Positions 12,864 through 23,088 of a DNA stretch of 64,000 nt are shown piece by piece. How positions within the stretch are numbered: the stretch's first letter is position 1; each line of letters opens with the position of its first letter. The notes under the pieces are model-generated. The model had not been told where the DNA came from and did no database searches. It was given only the letters and a program-made list of their open reading frames with translations. The position numbers were made by a program, and so were the translations under genes. Source of the DNA: Rhodococcus pseudokoreensis (GTDB lineage Bacteria > Actinomycetota > Actinomycetes > Mycobacteriales > Mycobacteriaceae); the NCBI RefSeq assembly GCF_017068395.1, contig NZ_CP070619.1, positions 6,696,001-6,760,000 on the forward strand, given 5' to 3'.

Positions 12864-14096
12864 ATGATGGCCCGGTCGAGGTTCGCCGTCGCGCTCGCAC
12901 TCGCCGCCGTCGTGGGAGTCGCGACCTCCTGCACGGCCTCGGACACCCAGCAGAGTGAGGCGACGTCGTCTGCGGCGCCGGCCTCGTCCAGTACCCCCGC
13001 GGTGATCACCCCGGTGGTCGCGGACGTGGTGGCCCCTCCGATCCCGGTGACGGGCAGCGACGGCCGTGTGCACCTGGCCTACGAACTGCGACTGACGAAC
13101 ACCGGATCGCAGCCGGCGACGATCACGTCGCTGCAGGTGAAGGGTGACGGCCGCACACTGGTGGATCTGAGCGGCGATGCGCTGACCCCGTGGTTCCAGG
13201 CCCTCGGCGGCGGTCCGAAGGCCGGCAACGTCCTCGCCCCGGGACAGCAGGGGCTGGTGTGGATCGACGCGACCCTCGACAGTCCCGACGACGTTCCGCG
13301 CAGCCTCGACCACGTCGTGAACGTCGACTTCCCGCAGGCGACATCGCTCGTGCCGAAGCAACTCGCCGAGAACGTGGCGGACACGAACGTCGACACCCGC
13401 GAGGCCGTCCGGATCCGCTCACCCCTCGACGGTCCGCGTTGGCTCGACGGCACCGGTTGCTGCACGGTCACCTCCCACCGCGCCGCCGTGCTGCCGATCA
13501 ACGGCCGGATGCTGTCCGCCGAGCGTTTCGCGATCGATTTCGTCCAGCTCGACGAGCAGGGGCGCATCTACACCGGCGACCAAAAGCAGCTGTCGAGCTA
13601 CGAGTACTACGGCGCGCCGGTCCGCGCCGTGTCGGACGGCGAGATCATCGCCGTCGTCGGCAATCTGTCCGAACAGGTTCCGGGGGCCAGTCCGCAGGGA
13701 CTGCCGCTCGACCAGTACGGCGGAAACCACGTCGTCCAGGCGATCGGGGACGGACGGTTCGCGTTCTACGCGCACCTGCAGCCCGGCAGCGTGGACAACA
13801 TCAGCGTCGGCCAGAACCTGCGCGCGGGCGAGCAGATCGGTTTACTCGGCAACAGCGGAAACACCGACGCGCCGCACCTGCATTTCCATGTGATGGACGG
13901 GCCGGACTTCCTGGCGTCGAACGGCATTCCGTTCGAGTTCGAGAACTTCGACCTCGACGGTCGGGTGACGGGGGAGAGCCTCGAGGCCGCAGCGACTGCC
14001 GGCGCCCCGGTCGTCGACGAGGCGGGGACGCAGACCGGATCGCGTTCCGACGAGATGCCGCTGTACCTCGACGTCGTGACGTTCCCCGGCAGCTAG
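12864..14096 (+). CDS. M23 family metallopeptidase, predicted lipoprotein
   Basis: 410 aa. A signal peptide ends in the lipobox-like VATSC with the lipidated Cys at residue 23. The middle ~150 residues (13.0-13.5 kb) resemble a beta-sandwich envelope domain. The C-terminal third is a LytM/lysostaphin-type domain with GGNHVVQ, AFYAHLQPG and the zinc motif HLHFHV. Such enzymes cut peptidoglycan cross-bridges or act as amidase regulators. The canonical first zinc His and its Asp partner are not obvious in the stretch before GGNHVV, so catalytic competence is uncertain. It stands alone after the rpoBC terminator. Confidence 0.8.
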   Translation: MMARSRFAVALALAAVVGVATSCTASDTQQSEATSSAAPASSSTPAVITPVVADVVAPPIPVTGSDGRVHLAYELRLTNTGSQPATITSLQVKGDGRTLVDLSGDALTPWFQALGGGPKAGNVLAPGQQGLVWIDATLDSPDDVPRSLDHVVNVDFPQATSLVPKQLAENVADTNVDTREAVRIRSPLDGPRWLDGTGCCTVTSHRAAVLPINGRMLSAERFAIDFVQLDEQGRIYTGDQKQLSSYEYYGAPVRAVSDGEIIAVVGNLSEQVPGASPQGLPLDQYGGNHVVQAIGDGRFAFYAHLQPGSVDNISVGQNLRAGEQIGLLGNSGNTDAPHLHFHVMDGPDFLASNGIPFEFENFDLDGRVTGESLEAAATAGAPVVDEAGTQTGSRSDEMPLYLDVVTFPGS

Positions 14097-14194
14097 CCGA
14101 GGAGCGTCGCCCCGAGCACGAACCGGCACTCTCCGGTGACGACTATCCTCGACCACACCTGTCCGATATGCGTGGTTCGCTGAACGGAGACGAG

Positions 14195-14395
14195 ATGTCC
14201 GAGAAGAAGATCGATCGCGTCAAGGCCGAGTCGGCACTCGAAGTCGTGCGGGAAAGCCCGACGATCGCGCTCATCACCGTCGCGCCGGCACTGGTCGTCT
14301 TCGGCGTGGTCTGGTGGCTGTTCGGATTCTGGTCCGCGCTGGTGCTGGTCCTGATCCTCGGTGTCGTCGCCGTCGTCGGCCGCAAGCTGTTCTGA
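14195..14395 (+). CDS. Small membrane protein
   Basis: 66 aa. A charged N-terminus (MSEKKIDRVKAESALEVVRES) precedes two close hydrophobic segments (IALITVAPALVVFGVVWWLF and ALVLVLILGVVAVVG) and a basic end. The ATG at 14195 has GGAGA upstream; an ATG at 14168 in the same frame is a less likely start. Function is unknown. It is convergent with the phosphatase gene, with only 5 bases between stops. Confidence 0.65.
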   Translation: MSEKKIDRVKAESALEVVRESPTIALITVAPALVVFGVVWWLFGFWSALVLVLILGVVAVVGRKLF

Positions 14396-14400
14396 GGCCG

Positions 14401-14913
14401 CTACCGCGGAACGTGGAACGCGGCGAGTGACGCCGCGCTCGACGTGAGTTCGTCCCAGTCGCACGGCACCGTGAGGACGGCGAGCGCCGACGTCGGGAAC
14501 TTCTCCCGCATCCGGTTGGCGTCCCCGGTGTCGGGGTTGCCAGACAGATCCAGCGCCGTGGACGGCATGCCGGGGGCGTGCCCGACCACCAGCAGGGTGC
14601 GCACCGACGGCTCGATCCGCACGATCTCCGTCAGCACCTCCGACGGGTACGCGCCGTAGAGTTCCTCGGCGAACCGGGCGGGAGCACCGACCCGGGTCGC
14701 CTCCAGCGTTTCCCGGGTCCGCCGCGACGTCGAGCACAGCACCGCGTCGATCGGCGGCTGCGTGGACCGCAGCCACTCGCCGGCCAGGCCCGCCTGCGTG
14801 CGCCCGCGCGGCGCCAGTGGCCGCTCGTGATCCGCGACCCCCTCCGGGTACGCCGACTTACCGTGGCGCATGAGGATCAGCGTGCGAGTCCGCGACGGGC
14901 GGTGCGAGGCCAT
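14401..14913 (-). CDS. SixA-like histidine phosphatase
   Basis: 170 aa histidine phosphatase superfamily protein. It has the RHG catalytic motif (LILMRHGKSAYPEG, near residue 16) and the second catalytic His in LLVVGHAPGMP. Short size and the KSAYPE context match SixA/phosphohistidine phosphatases, which remove phosphate from histidine on signalling domains. The real substrate is unknown and no histidine kinase is nearby. Confidence 0.85.
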   Translation of the reverse strand: MASHRPSRTRTLILMRHGKSAYPEGVADHERPLAPRGRTQAGLAGEWLRSTQPPIDAVLCSTSRRTRETLEATRVGAPARFAEELYGAYPSEVLTEIVRIEPSVRTLLVVGHAPGMPSTALDLSGNPDTGDANRMREKFPTSALAVLTVPCDWDELTSSAASLAAFHVPR

Positions 14914-14923
14914 GGCCTAGACG

Positions 14924-15937
<1,014 letters not shown>

Positions 15938-16071
15938 GTTCTGCTCCGATGATCGCCGTGTGTTCCTGACCGACACCAGCGTCGCCGTCGGCGGGCCTGG
16001 CAACCAGAGACCGTTCATCGGGGGACCGGCGATCCCTGGCAGCGCCCCGGACGGTCCGGCACAGTTGAGTC

Positions 16072-16908
16072 ATGGACCGCTCCGAGCTGGCCGACTTCCT
16101 CCGCCGTCGCCGGGAACAGCTGGTGCCTGCGGACGTCGGCCTGGCGCCGGGGGTGCGGCGGCGAACGCCGGGACTGCGGCGCGACGAGGTGGCGCTGCTC
16201 GCGGGAATGTCCACCGACTACTACACGCGGCTCGAGCAGGCTCGCGGTCCGCACCCGTCGACGCAGGTCCTGGCGTCGATGGCGCGGGCTCTGCGGCTCA
16301 CCGACGATCAGCGCGATCACCTGTATCTGCTGTCCGGGCAGGTGCCGCCGATGCGGGCTGCGGGCAACAAGCACGTCGGGCCGGGGCTGCTGCACCTGCT
16401 CGACAAACTCGACGACACCCCCGGATGCGTCATCTCGGACCTCGGGGAAGTGCTGATCCAGAACCGGATGCACGTGATCCTGTTCGGCGACGCGACCCGG
16501 TATGCGGGCCTCGACCGGTACATCACGTGGCGGTGGTTCGCGCACCCCGCCGAGCGCGGCCAGTTCCCGGCGGACGATCACGAGCGCCTCGCCGGACAGC
16601 ACGTCGCGGATCTGCGGGCGACCGCCGCCCGGCGCGCGGGCGACGCCGACGTCGCCGAACTCGTCGCCCGGCTGTACGAGACGAGCACCGAGTTCGCGGC
16701 GCTCTGGGACCGGCACGACGTGGCCGTCCGCCGATCCGACACGAAGACCGTGCTCCACGGCGAGGTCGGGCGCATCGACCTCGTGTGCGAGACGCTGCTG
16801 ACGCAGGGCGCCTATCAGCACCTGCTGGTGTACATGCCGCAGCCGGGCTCCGATGCGCGCGCCAAGCTCGACCTGCTGCGGGTGATCGGCACCCAGCAGA
16901 TGGTGTGA
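16072..16908 (+). CDS. XRE-family transcriptional regulator with MmyB-like ligand domain
   Basis: 278 aa. N-terminal helix-turn-helix (LRRDEVALLAGMSTDYYTRLEQ, residues ~25-60). The C-terminal ~180 residues match the MmyB-like/PAS-type ligand domain (FGDATRYAGLDRYITWRWFAHPAERGQFP). Divergent from the aldo/keto reductase and probably controls it. Its TGA directly abuts the stop of the convergent thioesterase gene (TGATCA, 16906-16911), with no room for a terminator. Confidence 0.87.
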   Translation: MDRSELADFLRRRREQLVPADVGLAPGVRRRTPGLRRDEVALLAGMSTDYYTRLEQARGPHPSTQVLASMARALRLTDDQRDHLYLLSGQVPPMRAAGNKHVGPGLLHLLDKLDDTPGCVISDLGEVLIQNRMHVILFGDATRYAGLDRYITWRWFAHPAERGQFPADDHERLAGQHVADLRATAARRAGDADVAELVARLYETSTEFAALWDRHDVAVRRSDTKTVLHGEVGRIDLVCETLLTQGAYQHLLVYMPQPGSDARAKLDLLRVIGTQQMV

Positions 16909-17688
16909 TCAGGTGGTGAGCGGCCCGACGTGGGCCACCGCCCGGAGCGCGTCGTCGACCAGGAACCACACGGTCAGCGACGTGTCGTCCCGGCGCCTGC
17001 GCAGGGTGATCTTGTCGGTCGACACGATGGGTGCGAGGTATTCGAGGACCGCGCGGTGCGGGTTGTCGACGAGGCGGCCGCCGCCGGGATGCTCGTGGTC
17101 GGCGAGCAGTTCCTCGACCGCCTGCCAGTAGACGGCGTTGTTGACGTGGTCGAAGGGGTCGATGTCGGTGCGGCGCAGAACGAAGTCGCTGTCCTCGATC
17201 CCGTCGTCGTCGGCGGCAGGCGCGTTCTCGACGAGCCACCGTTTCCACTTCAGCCGGTGTTCCTCCGCGGATTCCCCGAGGCGTTCGATGAACCCGTCGT
17301 CGATGCGGGTGGGCATGCCCGTTTCGCCGCTGATGTGGATCCAGAACCCCTCGGTCTCGATCAGCGCGCCCGCCTCACCCTGGATCTGCACGCGCATGTT
17401 CGTCCAGCGGGTCGACAGTGCCGAACACCAGCGTCGGAGGTGGACGCGTTCGGGCCACACGGCGGGCCGCAGGACGTCGATGACGGTGCGCCGGACGATC
17501 CACAGGGGGTGGCTGTCGGCGGCGTCGACGGCGTCGAGGTTGTCCAGACCGGCGTCCTGCAGGTAGCGCGCGATGCCGTCGAGGCGGAGTCGTTTGGCGG
17601 CGTCGATGTCGCCGGTGCGGACCGGCCAGGACGTCTCGAAGAAGCGGCCGCGTGCGGGCGGAGCGGCGAGGGGTCGGTCGAGTGCCAA
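16909..17688 (-). CDS. Acyl-ACP thioesterase family protein
   Basis: 259 aa with two hotdog folds, as in FatA/FatB-like acyl-ACP thioesterases. The first starts FFETSWPVRTGDIDAAKRLRLDGIARYLQD; the second contains RRTDIDPFDHVNNAVYWQAVEE, where the Asp, His and Asn positions correspond to the plant-type catalytic Asn/His region. It probably releases fatty acids from ACP or hydrolyses a related thioester. It is divergent from the ferredoxin reductase gene. Confidence 0.85.
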   Translation of the reverse strand: MALDRPLAAPPARGRFFETSWPVRTGDIDAAKRLRLDGIARYLQDAGLDNLDAVDAADSHPLWIVRRTVIDVLRPAVWPERVHLRRWCSALSTRWTNMRVQIQGEAGALIETEGFWIHISGETGMPTRIDDGFIERLGESAEEHRLKWKRWLVENAPAADDDGIEDSDFVLRRTDIDPFDHVNNAVYWQAVEELLADHEHPGGGRLVDNPHRAVLEYLAPIVSTDKITLRRRRDDTSLTVWFLVDDALRAVAHVGPLTT

Positions 17689-17782
17689 GATGCGGTTCCT
17701 TCGCTCGTGGACGGGGCCCTGATTCTTCCATCCGGCGCCGGCGCTTGTTTGCGGACGCGATTCTCAGTACAGTTCATATAAC

Positions 17783-17799
17783 TGTTACTACGTGTAACA
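17783..17799. promoter_or_regulatory. Operator-like palindrome upstream of the ferredoxin reductase gene
   Basis: TGTTAC-TACGT-GTAACA, a perfect 6-5-6 inverted repeat 41 bases before the ATG at 17841 and next to an AT-rich CATATAAC stretch. It is a likely binding site for a dimeric regulator of the divergent 17688/17841 pair. The regulator is unknown. Confidence 0.5.
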
Positions 17800-17840
17800 C
17801 AAACGAGTTCGATGGTTCGGACAGGTGTGAGGAAACCGCA

Positions 17841-19502
17841 ATGGCATATGTCATCACCCAGGCGTGCTGCAACGACGCGAGCTGCGTCTCCGCATGTCCC
17901 GTGAACTGCATCCATCCGACGCCGGAGGAGCGGGAATTCGCGCAGACCGAGATGCTGCACATCGACCCGGAAACCTGCATCGACTGCGGGGCCTGCGTCG
18001 ATGCCTGTCCGGTCGACGCGATCTTCCCCGAAGACAAGCTTCTCGGCTCACTCACCCGCTACAAGGACATCAACGCCGAGTACTACACGACCAACCCCAT
18101 GCCGACCGGGTGGATCCCGCTCACACCCGCGACCCCGCCGCGGCGCGACCTGGGCACGCTCCGTGTCGCCGTCGTCGGTGCCGGCCCGGCCGCCTGCTAC
18201 GCCGCCGGTGAACTGCTCGAGCGTTCGGACGTCGAGGTCGCGATGTTCGAGAAATTGCCGACCCCGTGGGGACTCGTCCGCGCCGGTGTCGCGCCCGACC
18301 ATCCCGGCACCAAGGAGGTGACGCGGATGTTCGAATGGAGTCTCGACCGGCCGAACTTCGAGTTCCACCTCAACGTCGAGGTCGGCAAGCACGTCACGCA
18401 CGACGAACTGCTGGAGAATCACCACGCCGTCATCTACGCCGTCGGGGCGTCGAGTGACCGGCGGCTGGGAATCCCGGGCGAGGACCTCCCCGGCGTGCAC
18501 GCCGCCACGGAGTTCGTGGCCTGGTACAACGGCCACCCGGACTACGCGGGGCGCACGTTCGACCTGTCCGCGAAGCGCGCGGTGATCGTCGGCAACGGCA
18601 ACGTCGCGCTCGACGTGGCCCGCATCCTCACGATGAACGTCGAGGAGCTGGAGCGGACGGACATCGCCGATCACGCCCTCGCCGCGCTGCGGCGCAGCAA
18701 CATCGAGGAGGTCGTGCTCCTCGGCCGTCGCGGGCCGGCGCAGGCTGCGTACAGCAACCCGGAGTTCCTGGCGCTCGGCGACCTCGAGAACGTGGACCTC
18801 GTCATCGACGACGCCGACCTGGAGCTCGACCCGGCCAGCGCGGCGCTGCTCGACGATCCGGCGACCGCGATGAAGGTCCGGCTGGCGCGGGAGTTCGCGC
18901 AGCGCGCGCCCCGCCCCGGGCACAAGCGCATCGTGTTCCGCTACCTGACGTCGCCGATCGAGGTCACCGGCACCGGCAAGGCCGAGGCCCTGCGCTACGG
19001 GCGCAACGAACTGGTCGTCGACGAATCCGGTTCGCTGTCCGCCCGGGCCCGCGGCGACGAGGGCTCGCTGGACACCTCGCTCGTGCTGCGCTCCATCGGG
19101 TACCGCGGCAATCCCGTCGGCGGCGTCGCCTTCGACGACAAGCGCGGCGTGATCCCCAACGAGCACGGCCGGGTCACCGACCGGGTCTACGTCACCGGGT
19201 GGATCAAGCGCGGTCCCAGCGGGGTCATCGGCACCAACAAGGCGTGCGCCAAGGAGACCGTGTCCGCGCTGCTCGCGGATTTCGAGGCCGGCAAACTCCT
19301 CGGCACGGTCGGCACCCGCAAGGACGTGAAGAAGCTCGTCGAGCGGCGCCAGCCCGAGCAGATCGGCTTCGCCGGGTGGCGCGCCATCGACAAGGCGGAG
19401 ACGTCACGCGCGGCGGGATCGGCACGGCCGCGTGTGAAGATGACCGACAAGGTCGAGATGGTGACCGTCGCCCGCAGGCGGAAGCGGCTGTTCGCTCGTT
19501 GA
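17841..19502 (+). CDS. fprB: Ferredoxin-fused ferredoxin-NADP+ reductase, FprB type
   Basis: 553 aa. Residues 1-~60 are a bacterial 7Fe/8Fe ferredoxin domain: C9, C15, C19-P, then C46-x2-C49-x2-C52-x3-C56-P. From ~residue 105 an adrenodoxin-reductase-like flavoprotein follows, with the FAD motif VAVVGAGPAACYAAGELL, the PWGLVRAGVAPDHPGTKEV segment and the NADP motif VIVGNGNVALDVARIL. This matches mycobacterial FprB (Rv0886). It transfers electrons between NADPH and iron-sulfur carriers such as those serving P450s. The ATG at 17841 has GAGGAAAC upstream and starts exactly at the ferredoxin domain. Confidence 0.93.
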   Translation: MAYVITQACCNDASCVSACPVNCIHPTPEEREFAQTEMLHIDPETCIDCGACVDACPVDAIFPEDKLLGSLTRYKDINAEYYTTNPMPTGWIPLTPATPPRRDLGTLRVAVVGAGPAACYAAGELLERSDVEVAMFEKLPTPWGLVRAGVAPDHPGTKEVTRMFEWSLDRPNFEFHLNVEVGKHVTHDELLENHHAVIYAVGASSDRRLGIPGEDLPGVHAATEFVAWYNGHPDYAGRTFDLSAKRAVIVGNGNVALDVARILTMNVEELERTDIADHALAALRRSNIEEVVLLGRRGPAQAAYSNPEFLALGDLENVDLVIDDADLELDPASAALLDDPATAMKVRLAREFAQRAPRPGHKRIVFRYLTSPIEVTGTGKAEALRYGRNELVVDESGSLSARARGDEGSLDTSLVLRSIGYRGNPVGGVAFDDKRGVIPNEHGRVTDRVYVTGWIKRGPSGVIGTNKACAKETVSALLADFEAGKLLGTVGTRKDVKKLVERRQPEQIGFAGWRAIDKAETSRAAGSARPRVKMTDKVEMVTVARRRKRLFAR

Positions 19503-19848
19503 CGCCTCCCGCCACCCCTGCGCGTCCAGTGTTTCGAGCATGCGCGCAGTGGTGGTGACGGAGATTCGGCCCGAACCGCCGTTCGTTCCCGGCGCCGAAA
19601 TCGCCGGTGTCGTGGTGTCGGCTCCGGAAGGAAGCGGATTCGAACCCGGCCGCCGGGTGCCGGCGGCGACGCGTTCGACGAGGCCGTCCGGGTGCCGCGG
19701 ATGCGCTGCGCGATCGCGAGGCCGGCCTCGTCCAGGACTGAACCCGCAGGTCGTGGGCGCTGCCGGGGATTGTGATACCTGACACCATTTATTCGGTTGC
19801 GCCTTAGTTGCTCTTGGGCAATAGTTGCATGAGCGCTAGCATTCGAGG
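19503..19848. other. 346-base region with a gene remnant
   Basis: No intact gene. The middle holds a decayed quinone oxidoreductase (19540-19782). The last 60 bases hold a TTGC-N6-GCAA inverted repeat (19807-19820) and are the probable promoter region of the MarR gene. Confidence 0.65.
19540..19782 (+). pseudogene. Remnant of a zinc-type quinone oxidoreductase/alcohol dehydrogenase
   Basis: An ATG frame gives MRAVVVTE, the classical start of quinone oxidoreductases, then jumps directly to PEPPFVPGAEIAGVVVSAP. In intact relatives about 40 residues separate these. After FEPGRRV the homology shifts to another frame (GGDAFDEAVRVPRMRCAIAR, about 19670-19730). The catalytic and NADPH-binding remainder (~220 aa) is missing. 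At least one internal deletion, one frameshift and a 3' truncation are inferred. Confidence 0.7.
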
Positions 19849-20319
19849 GTGCCCGACAATTCTCCTGATCTTCTCTTCGAACTGCTCAACGATTTCTTCA
19901 CCCAACTGTTGAGTGCGGGGGAGTCGGAGTCGATGGACAACCTCATCGAGCTGGACCTCACGTTTTCGCAGGTGCGCATGCTCTTCGCGCTGGGCCAGCA
20001 CGGTGAGCCACTTCCGATCAACGAAGTGGCCGAGCGGTTGCGGCTCTCGGTTGCCGCGGCGGGTCGAAACGTCGATCAACTCGTGAAGCTGGGTCTGGTC
20101 GTCCGCCGGGAGGACGAGCGTGACCGGAGGGTCAAACGGGTCTCCTTGTCGGAGGCTGGACATAAGGTCACCAACCAGCACATCGATTGCAAGCGTGATC
20201 AGTTGCGACGGTTCGCATGGCGGGTTCCGGAGAGCGAGCGGACCCGGCTGATCGAGGCACTACAACCGATCCTCGCGGGGCAGTCCCTGCGAGAACTCAA
20301 CCAGGAGATATTCGGATGA
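19849..20319 (+). CDS. MarR family transcriptional regulator
   Basis: 156 aa from a GTG. The winged helix-turn-helix spans ~residues 45-115 (LPINEVAERLRLSVAAAGRNVDQLVKLGLVVRREDERDRRVKRVSLSEAG). It overlaps the downstream efflux gene by ATGA (20316-20319), so it is translated with it and probably represses the pair in response to the pump's substrate. No Shine-Dalgarno is obvious, so leaderless translation is possible. Confidence 0.88.
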   Translation: MPDNSPDLLFELLNDFFTQLLSAGESESMDNLIELDLTFSQVRMLFALGQHGEPLPINEVAERLRLSVAAAGRNVDQLVKLGLVVRREDERDRRVKRVSLSEAGHKVTNQHIDCKRDQLRRFAWRVPESERTRLIEALQPILAGQSLRELNQEIFG

Positions 20320-21845
20320 CATCGCCGACCGCCGCGAACGCGGCGCCCGACAAGCTCGACGGCACGGTCCTCAAGATCGCGTCCGTGGTGGTGCTCGGTG
20401 CCATCATGTCGATCCTCGACGTGACCGTCGTCAGCGTCGCGCTGCCGACGTTCGCCACCGAGTTCGACACCACGTATGCCACCGTCGCGTGGACGATGAC
20501 CGCGTACACCCTCGCCCTGGCGACCGTCATCCCCGTCACCGGGTGGGCCGCCGACCGTTTCGGCACCAAACGCCTCTACATGACGGCCCTCGTGCTGTTC
20601 GTGCTCGGCTCGGTGTTGTGTAGTTTCGCGTGGGACATCACGTCGCTGATCGGCTTCCGCGTCCTGCAGGGGCTCGGCGGCGGCATGTTGATGCCGCTCG
20701 GCATGACGATCATGACGAAGGCGGCAGGCCCCGACCGCGTCGGCCGGGTCATGGCGGTTCTCGGTATCCCCATGCTGCTCGGACCCATCGGTGGCCCGAT
20801 CCTCGGCGGCTGGCTGATCGAGGCGGCGAGCTGGCACTGGATCTTCCTGATCAACGTGCCCATCGGCATCATCGCCCTGTCCGCCGCGTTCATCATCCTG
20901 CCGTCCGACCAGGCCTCGCCGTCCGAGTCCTTCGACTTCCTCGGCATGCTGCTGCTCTCGCCGGGTCTGGCGCTGTTCCTGTTCGGTGTGTCGTCCATCC
21001 CCGAGGTGGGCACTGTCGCCTCGGCCCGCGTGCTCGTGCCCGGTGTGGTCGGCTTGGTCCTGATCGTCGCGTTCATCTTCCACGCGCTGCGCAAGGACCA
21101 CCCGCTGATCGATCTGCACCTGTTCAAGAACCGGCAGTTGTCGGTCGCGGTCATCACGACTTCGCTGTTCATCGTCGCGTTCATGGGTGCCGGTCTGCTG
21201 TTCCCGAGCTACTTCATCCAGGTCGGCGGGCACACCACGCTCGCCGCGGGTCTGCTGATGGCCCCGCAGGGTATCGGCGCGATGCTGACGATGCCGGTGG
21301 CCGGACGTCTCGTCGACAAGATGGGCCCCGGCAAGATCGTGCTCACGGGTCTGCCGTTGATCCTCATCGGCCTGGGCGTCTTCACGCAGGTGGCGGCGGA
21401 TTCGCCGACCTGGCTGCTGATGGGCGCGCTGTTCGTGATGGGCATGGGCATGGGCTGCACCATGATGCCGCTGATGACCGCGGCGATCGTCACGCTGTCC
21501 AACGATCAGGTCGCGCGCGGTTCCACGCTGATGAACATCGTCCAGCAGACCGCGGGTTCGATCGGTACCGCCGTCATGTCGGTGGTCCTCACCAACCAGT
21601 TGCTCGATCGCGGTCTCGACAGCCAGACGGTCGCGATGCAGCACGTGCCCGAGGTCGCCGCACAGGAGCCTCCCGGAATGGTGGACCAGGTCCTGAGCCA
21701 GGCCGCCGACGCGTTCGGCAACACGTTCCTGGTCGCCACCGTGCTGATCGCGTTGACGCTCATCCCGGCGTTCATGCTGCCGCGGAAGAAGTCGGTCAAC
21801 CCGCACCTCGAGGCCGAGGGTGCCCCGACGGTGATGATGCACTGA
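20316..21845 (+). CDS. DHA2 family MFS drug:H+ antiporter (EmrB-like)
   Basis: 509 aa, about 14 TM helices, the size of DHA2/EmrB-type exporters. Motif C-like (LGGGMLMPLGMTIMTKA, GIPMLLGPIGGPILGGWL) and the TM1 motif LDVTVVSVALPTFATEF are present. ATGA overlap with the MarR gene, then a strong terminator. It likely exports hydrophobic toxic compounds; substrate unknown. Confidence 0.9.
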   Translation: MTSPTAANAAPDKLDGTVLKIASVVVLGAIMSILDVTVVSVALPTFATEFDTTYATVAWTMTAYTLALATVIPVTGWAADRFGTKRLYMTALVLFVLGSVLCSFAWDITSLIGFRVLQGLGGGMLMPLGMTIMTKAAGPDRVGRVMAVLGIPMLLGPIGGPILGGWLIEAASWHWIFLINVPIGIIALSAAFIILPSDQASPSESFDFLGMLLLSPGLALFLFGVSSIPEVGTVASARVLVPGVVGLVLIVAFIFHALRKDHPLIDLHLFKNRQLSVAVITTSLFIVAFMGAGLLFPSYFIQVGGHTTLAAGLLMAPQGIGAMLTMPVAGRLVDKMGPGKIVLTGLPLILIGLGVFTQVAADSPTWLLMGALFVMGMGMGCTMMPLMTAAIVTLSNDQVARGSTLMNIVQQTAGSIGTAVMSVVLTNQLLDRGLDSQTVAMQHVPEVAAQEPPGMVDQVLSQAADAFGNTFLVATVLIALTLIPAFMLPRKKSVNPHLEAEGAPTVMMH

Positions 21846-21870
21846 TCGGATTCGTCCGGTCCGAACGTCG

Positions 21871-21914
21871 CCGAGGGCGGCAAGCGCACTGCGCTTGCCG
21901 CCCTCGGCCGTTTC
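21871..21914 (+). terminator. Terminator after the MarR-MFS operon
   Basis: Perfect 18-bp inverted repeat (21871-21888 and 21890-21907) with a single base between the arms, followed by CCGTTTCC. The stem is much longer than most terminators and nearly a perfect palindrome, so it can act in both directions. Confidence 0.8.
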
Positions 21915-21951
21915 CGGAATAGGCCGCAGTGGTTGAATGTTGCAATAGGTT

Positions 21952-21965
21952 CATGCAAATGCATG
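21952..21965. promoter_or_regulatory. Palindrome upstream of the LLM oxidoreductase gene
   Basis: CATGCA-AA-TGCATG, perfect 6-2-6, 25 bases before the ATG at 21991. A plausible site for the MarR regulator encoded just downstream (23072). Confidence 0.4.
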
Positions 21966-21990
21966 GAGTTCTGACGCGAGAGGAACAGCT

Positions 21991-23088
21991 ATGCAGTTCG
22001 GAATCTTCACCGTCGGCGACGTCACGGCCGATCCCACCACCGGCCGCACCCCCACCGAGCACGAGCGCATCGAGGCGATGACGACCATCGCCAAGCACGC
22101 CGAGGACGTCGGGCTCGACGTGTTCGCCACCGGCGAGCACCACAACCCGCCGTTCGTCCCGTCGTCACCCACCACCATGCTGGGCTACCTCGCCGCGCAG
22201 ACCGAGAAGATCATCCTGTCCACGTCCACGACGCTGATCACCACCAACGACCCGGTGAAGATCGCCGAGGACTACGCGATGCTGCAGCACCTCGCGGACG
22301 GCCGGGTGGATCTGATGATGGGCCGCGGCAACACGGCGCCCGTCTACCCGTGGTTCGGCCAGGACATCCGGCAGGGCATCCCGCTGGCGCTCGAGCACTA
22401 CCGGCTGCTCCGCAGGCTGTGGGACGAGGACGTCGTGGACTGGGAGGGCCAGTTCCGCACCCCGCTGCAGGGATTCACGTCCACACCGCGCCCGCTCGAC
22501 GGCATCCCGCCGTTCGTCTGGCACGGGTCGATCCGAAGCCCGGAGATCGCCGAGATCGCGGCATTCCACGGCGACGGCTTCTTCGCCAACAACATCTTCT
22601 GGCCCAAGGAGCACTACATCGCCCTGATCAACCTCTACCGTGAGCGGTACGAGCACTACGGCCACGGCCGCGCGGACCAGGCGATCGTCGGGCTGGGCGG
22701 GCAGGTGTTCATGCGCCGCAACGCCAAGGACGCCGTCGACGAATTCCGGCCCTACTTCGACAACGCCCCGGTCTACGGCCACGGGCCGAGCCTCGAGGAC
22801 TTCACCGACCAGACCCCGTTGACCGTCGGCACCCCGGAGCAGGTGATCGAGAAGACCCTGACGTTCGCCGACTTCTTCGGCGACTACCAGCGGCAGTTGT
22901 TCCTCGTCGACCACGCGGGACTTCCGCTGAAGACGGTGCTCGAGCAGCTGGATCTGCTCGGCGGCGAGGTCGTGCCCGTGCTGCGCAGGGAGTTCGCCGC
23001 CCGCAGGCCTACCGGGGTGCCGGACAACCCGCCGACGCACGTGTCGTTGAAGTCCGATCGGGAGCCGGTCGATGCCGCCCGTCAGTAG
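21991..23088 (+). CDS. LLM-class flavin-dependent oxidoreductase
   Basis: 365 aa luciferase-like TIM-barrel monooxygenase using reduced FMN/F420. Motifs are FATGEHHNPPFVPSSP, LSTSTTLITTNDPVKIAEDYAMLQHLADGRVDLMMGRGNT and PPFVWHGSIRSPEIAEIAA. It is of the CE1758-like alkanal-monooxygenase subgroup. GAGAGGAAC precedes the ATG. The 3' end overlaps the following MarR gene by 17 bases, so the two are coupled. Substrate not inferable. Confidence 0.88.
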   Translation: MQFGIFTVGDVTADPTTGRTPTEHERIEAMTTIAKHAEDVGLDVFATGEHHNPPFVPSSPTTMLGYLAAQTEKIILSTSTTLITTNDPVKIAEDYAMLQHLADGRVDLMMGRGNTAPVYPWFGQDIRQGIPLALEHYRLLRRLWDEDVVDWEGQFRTPLQGFTSTPRPLDGIPPFVWHGSIRSPEIAEIAAFHGDGFFANNIFWPKEHYIALINLYRERYEHYGHGRADQAIVGLGGQVFMRRNAKDAVDEFRPYFDNAPVYGHGPSLEDFTDQTPLTVGTPEQVIEKTLTFADFFGDYQRQLFLVDHAGLPLKTVLEQLDLLGGEVVPVLRREFAARRPTGVPDNPPTHVSLKSDREPVDAARQ

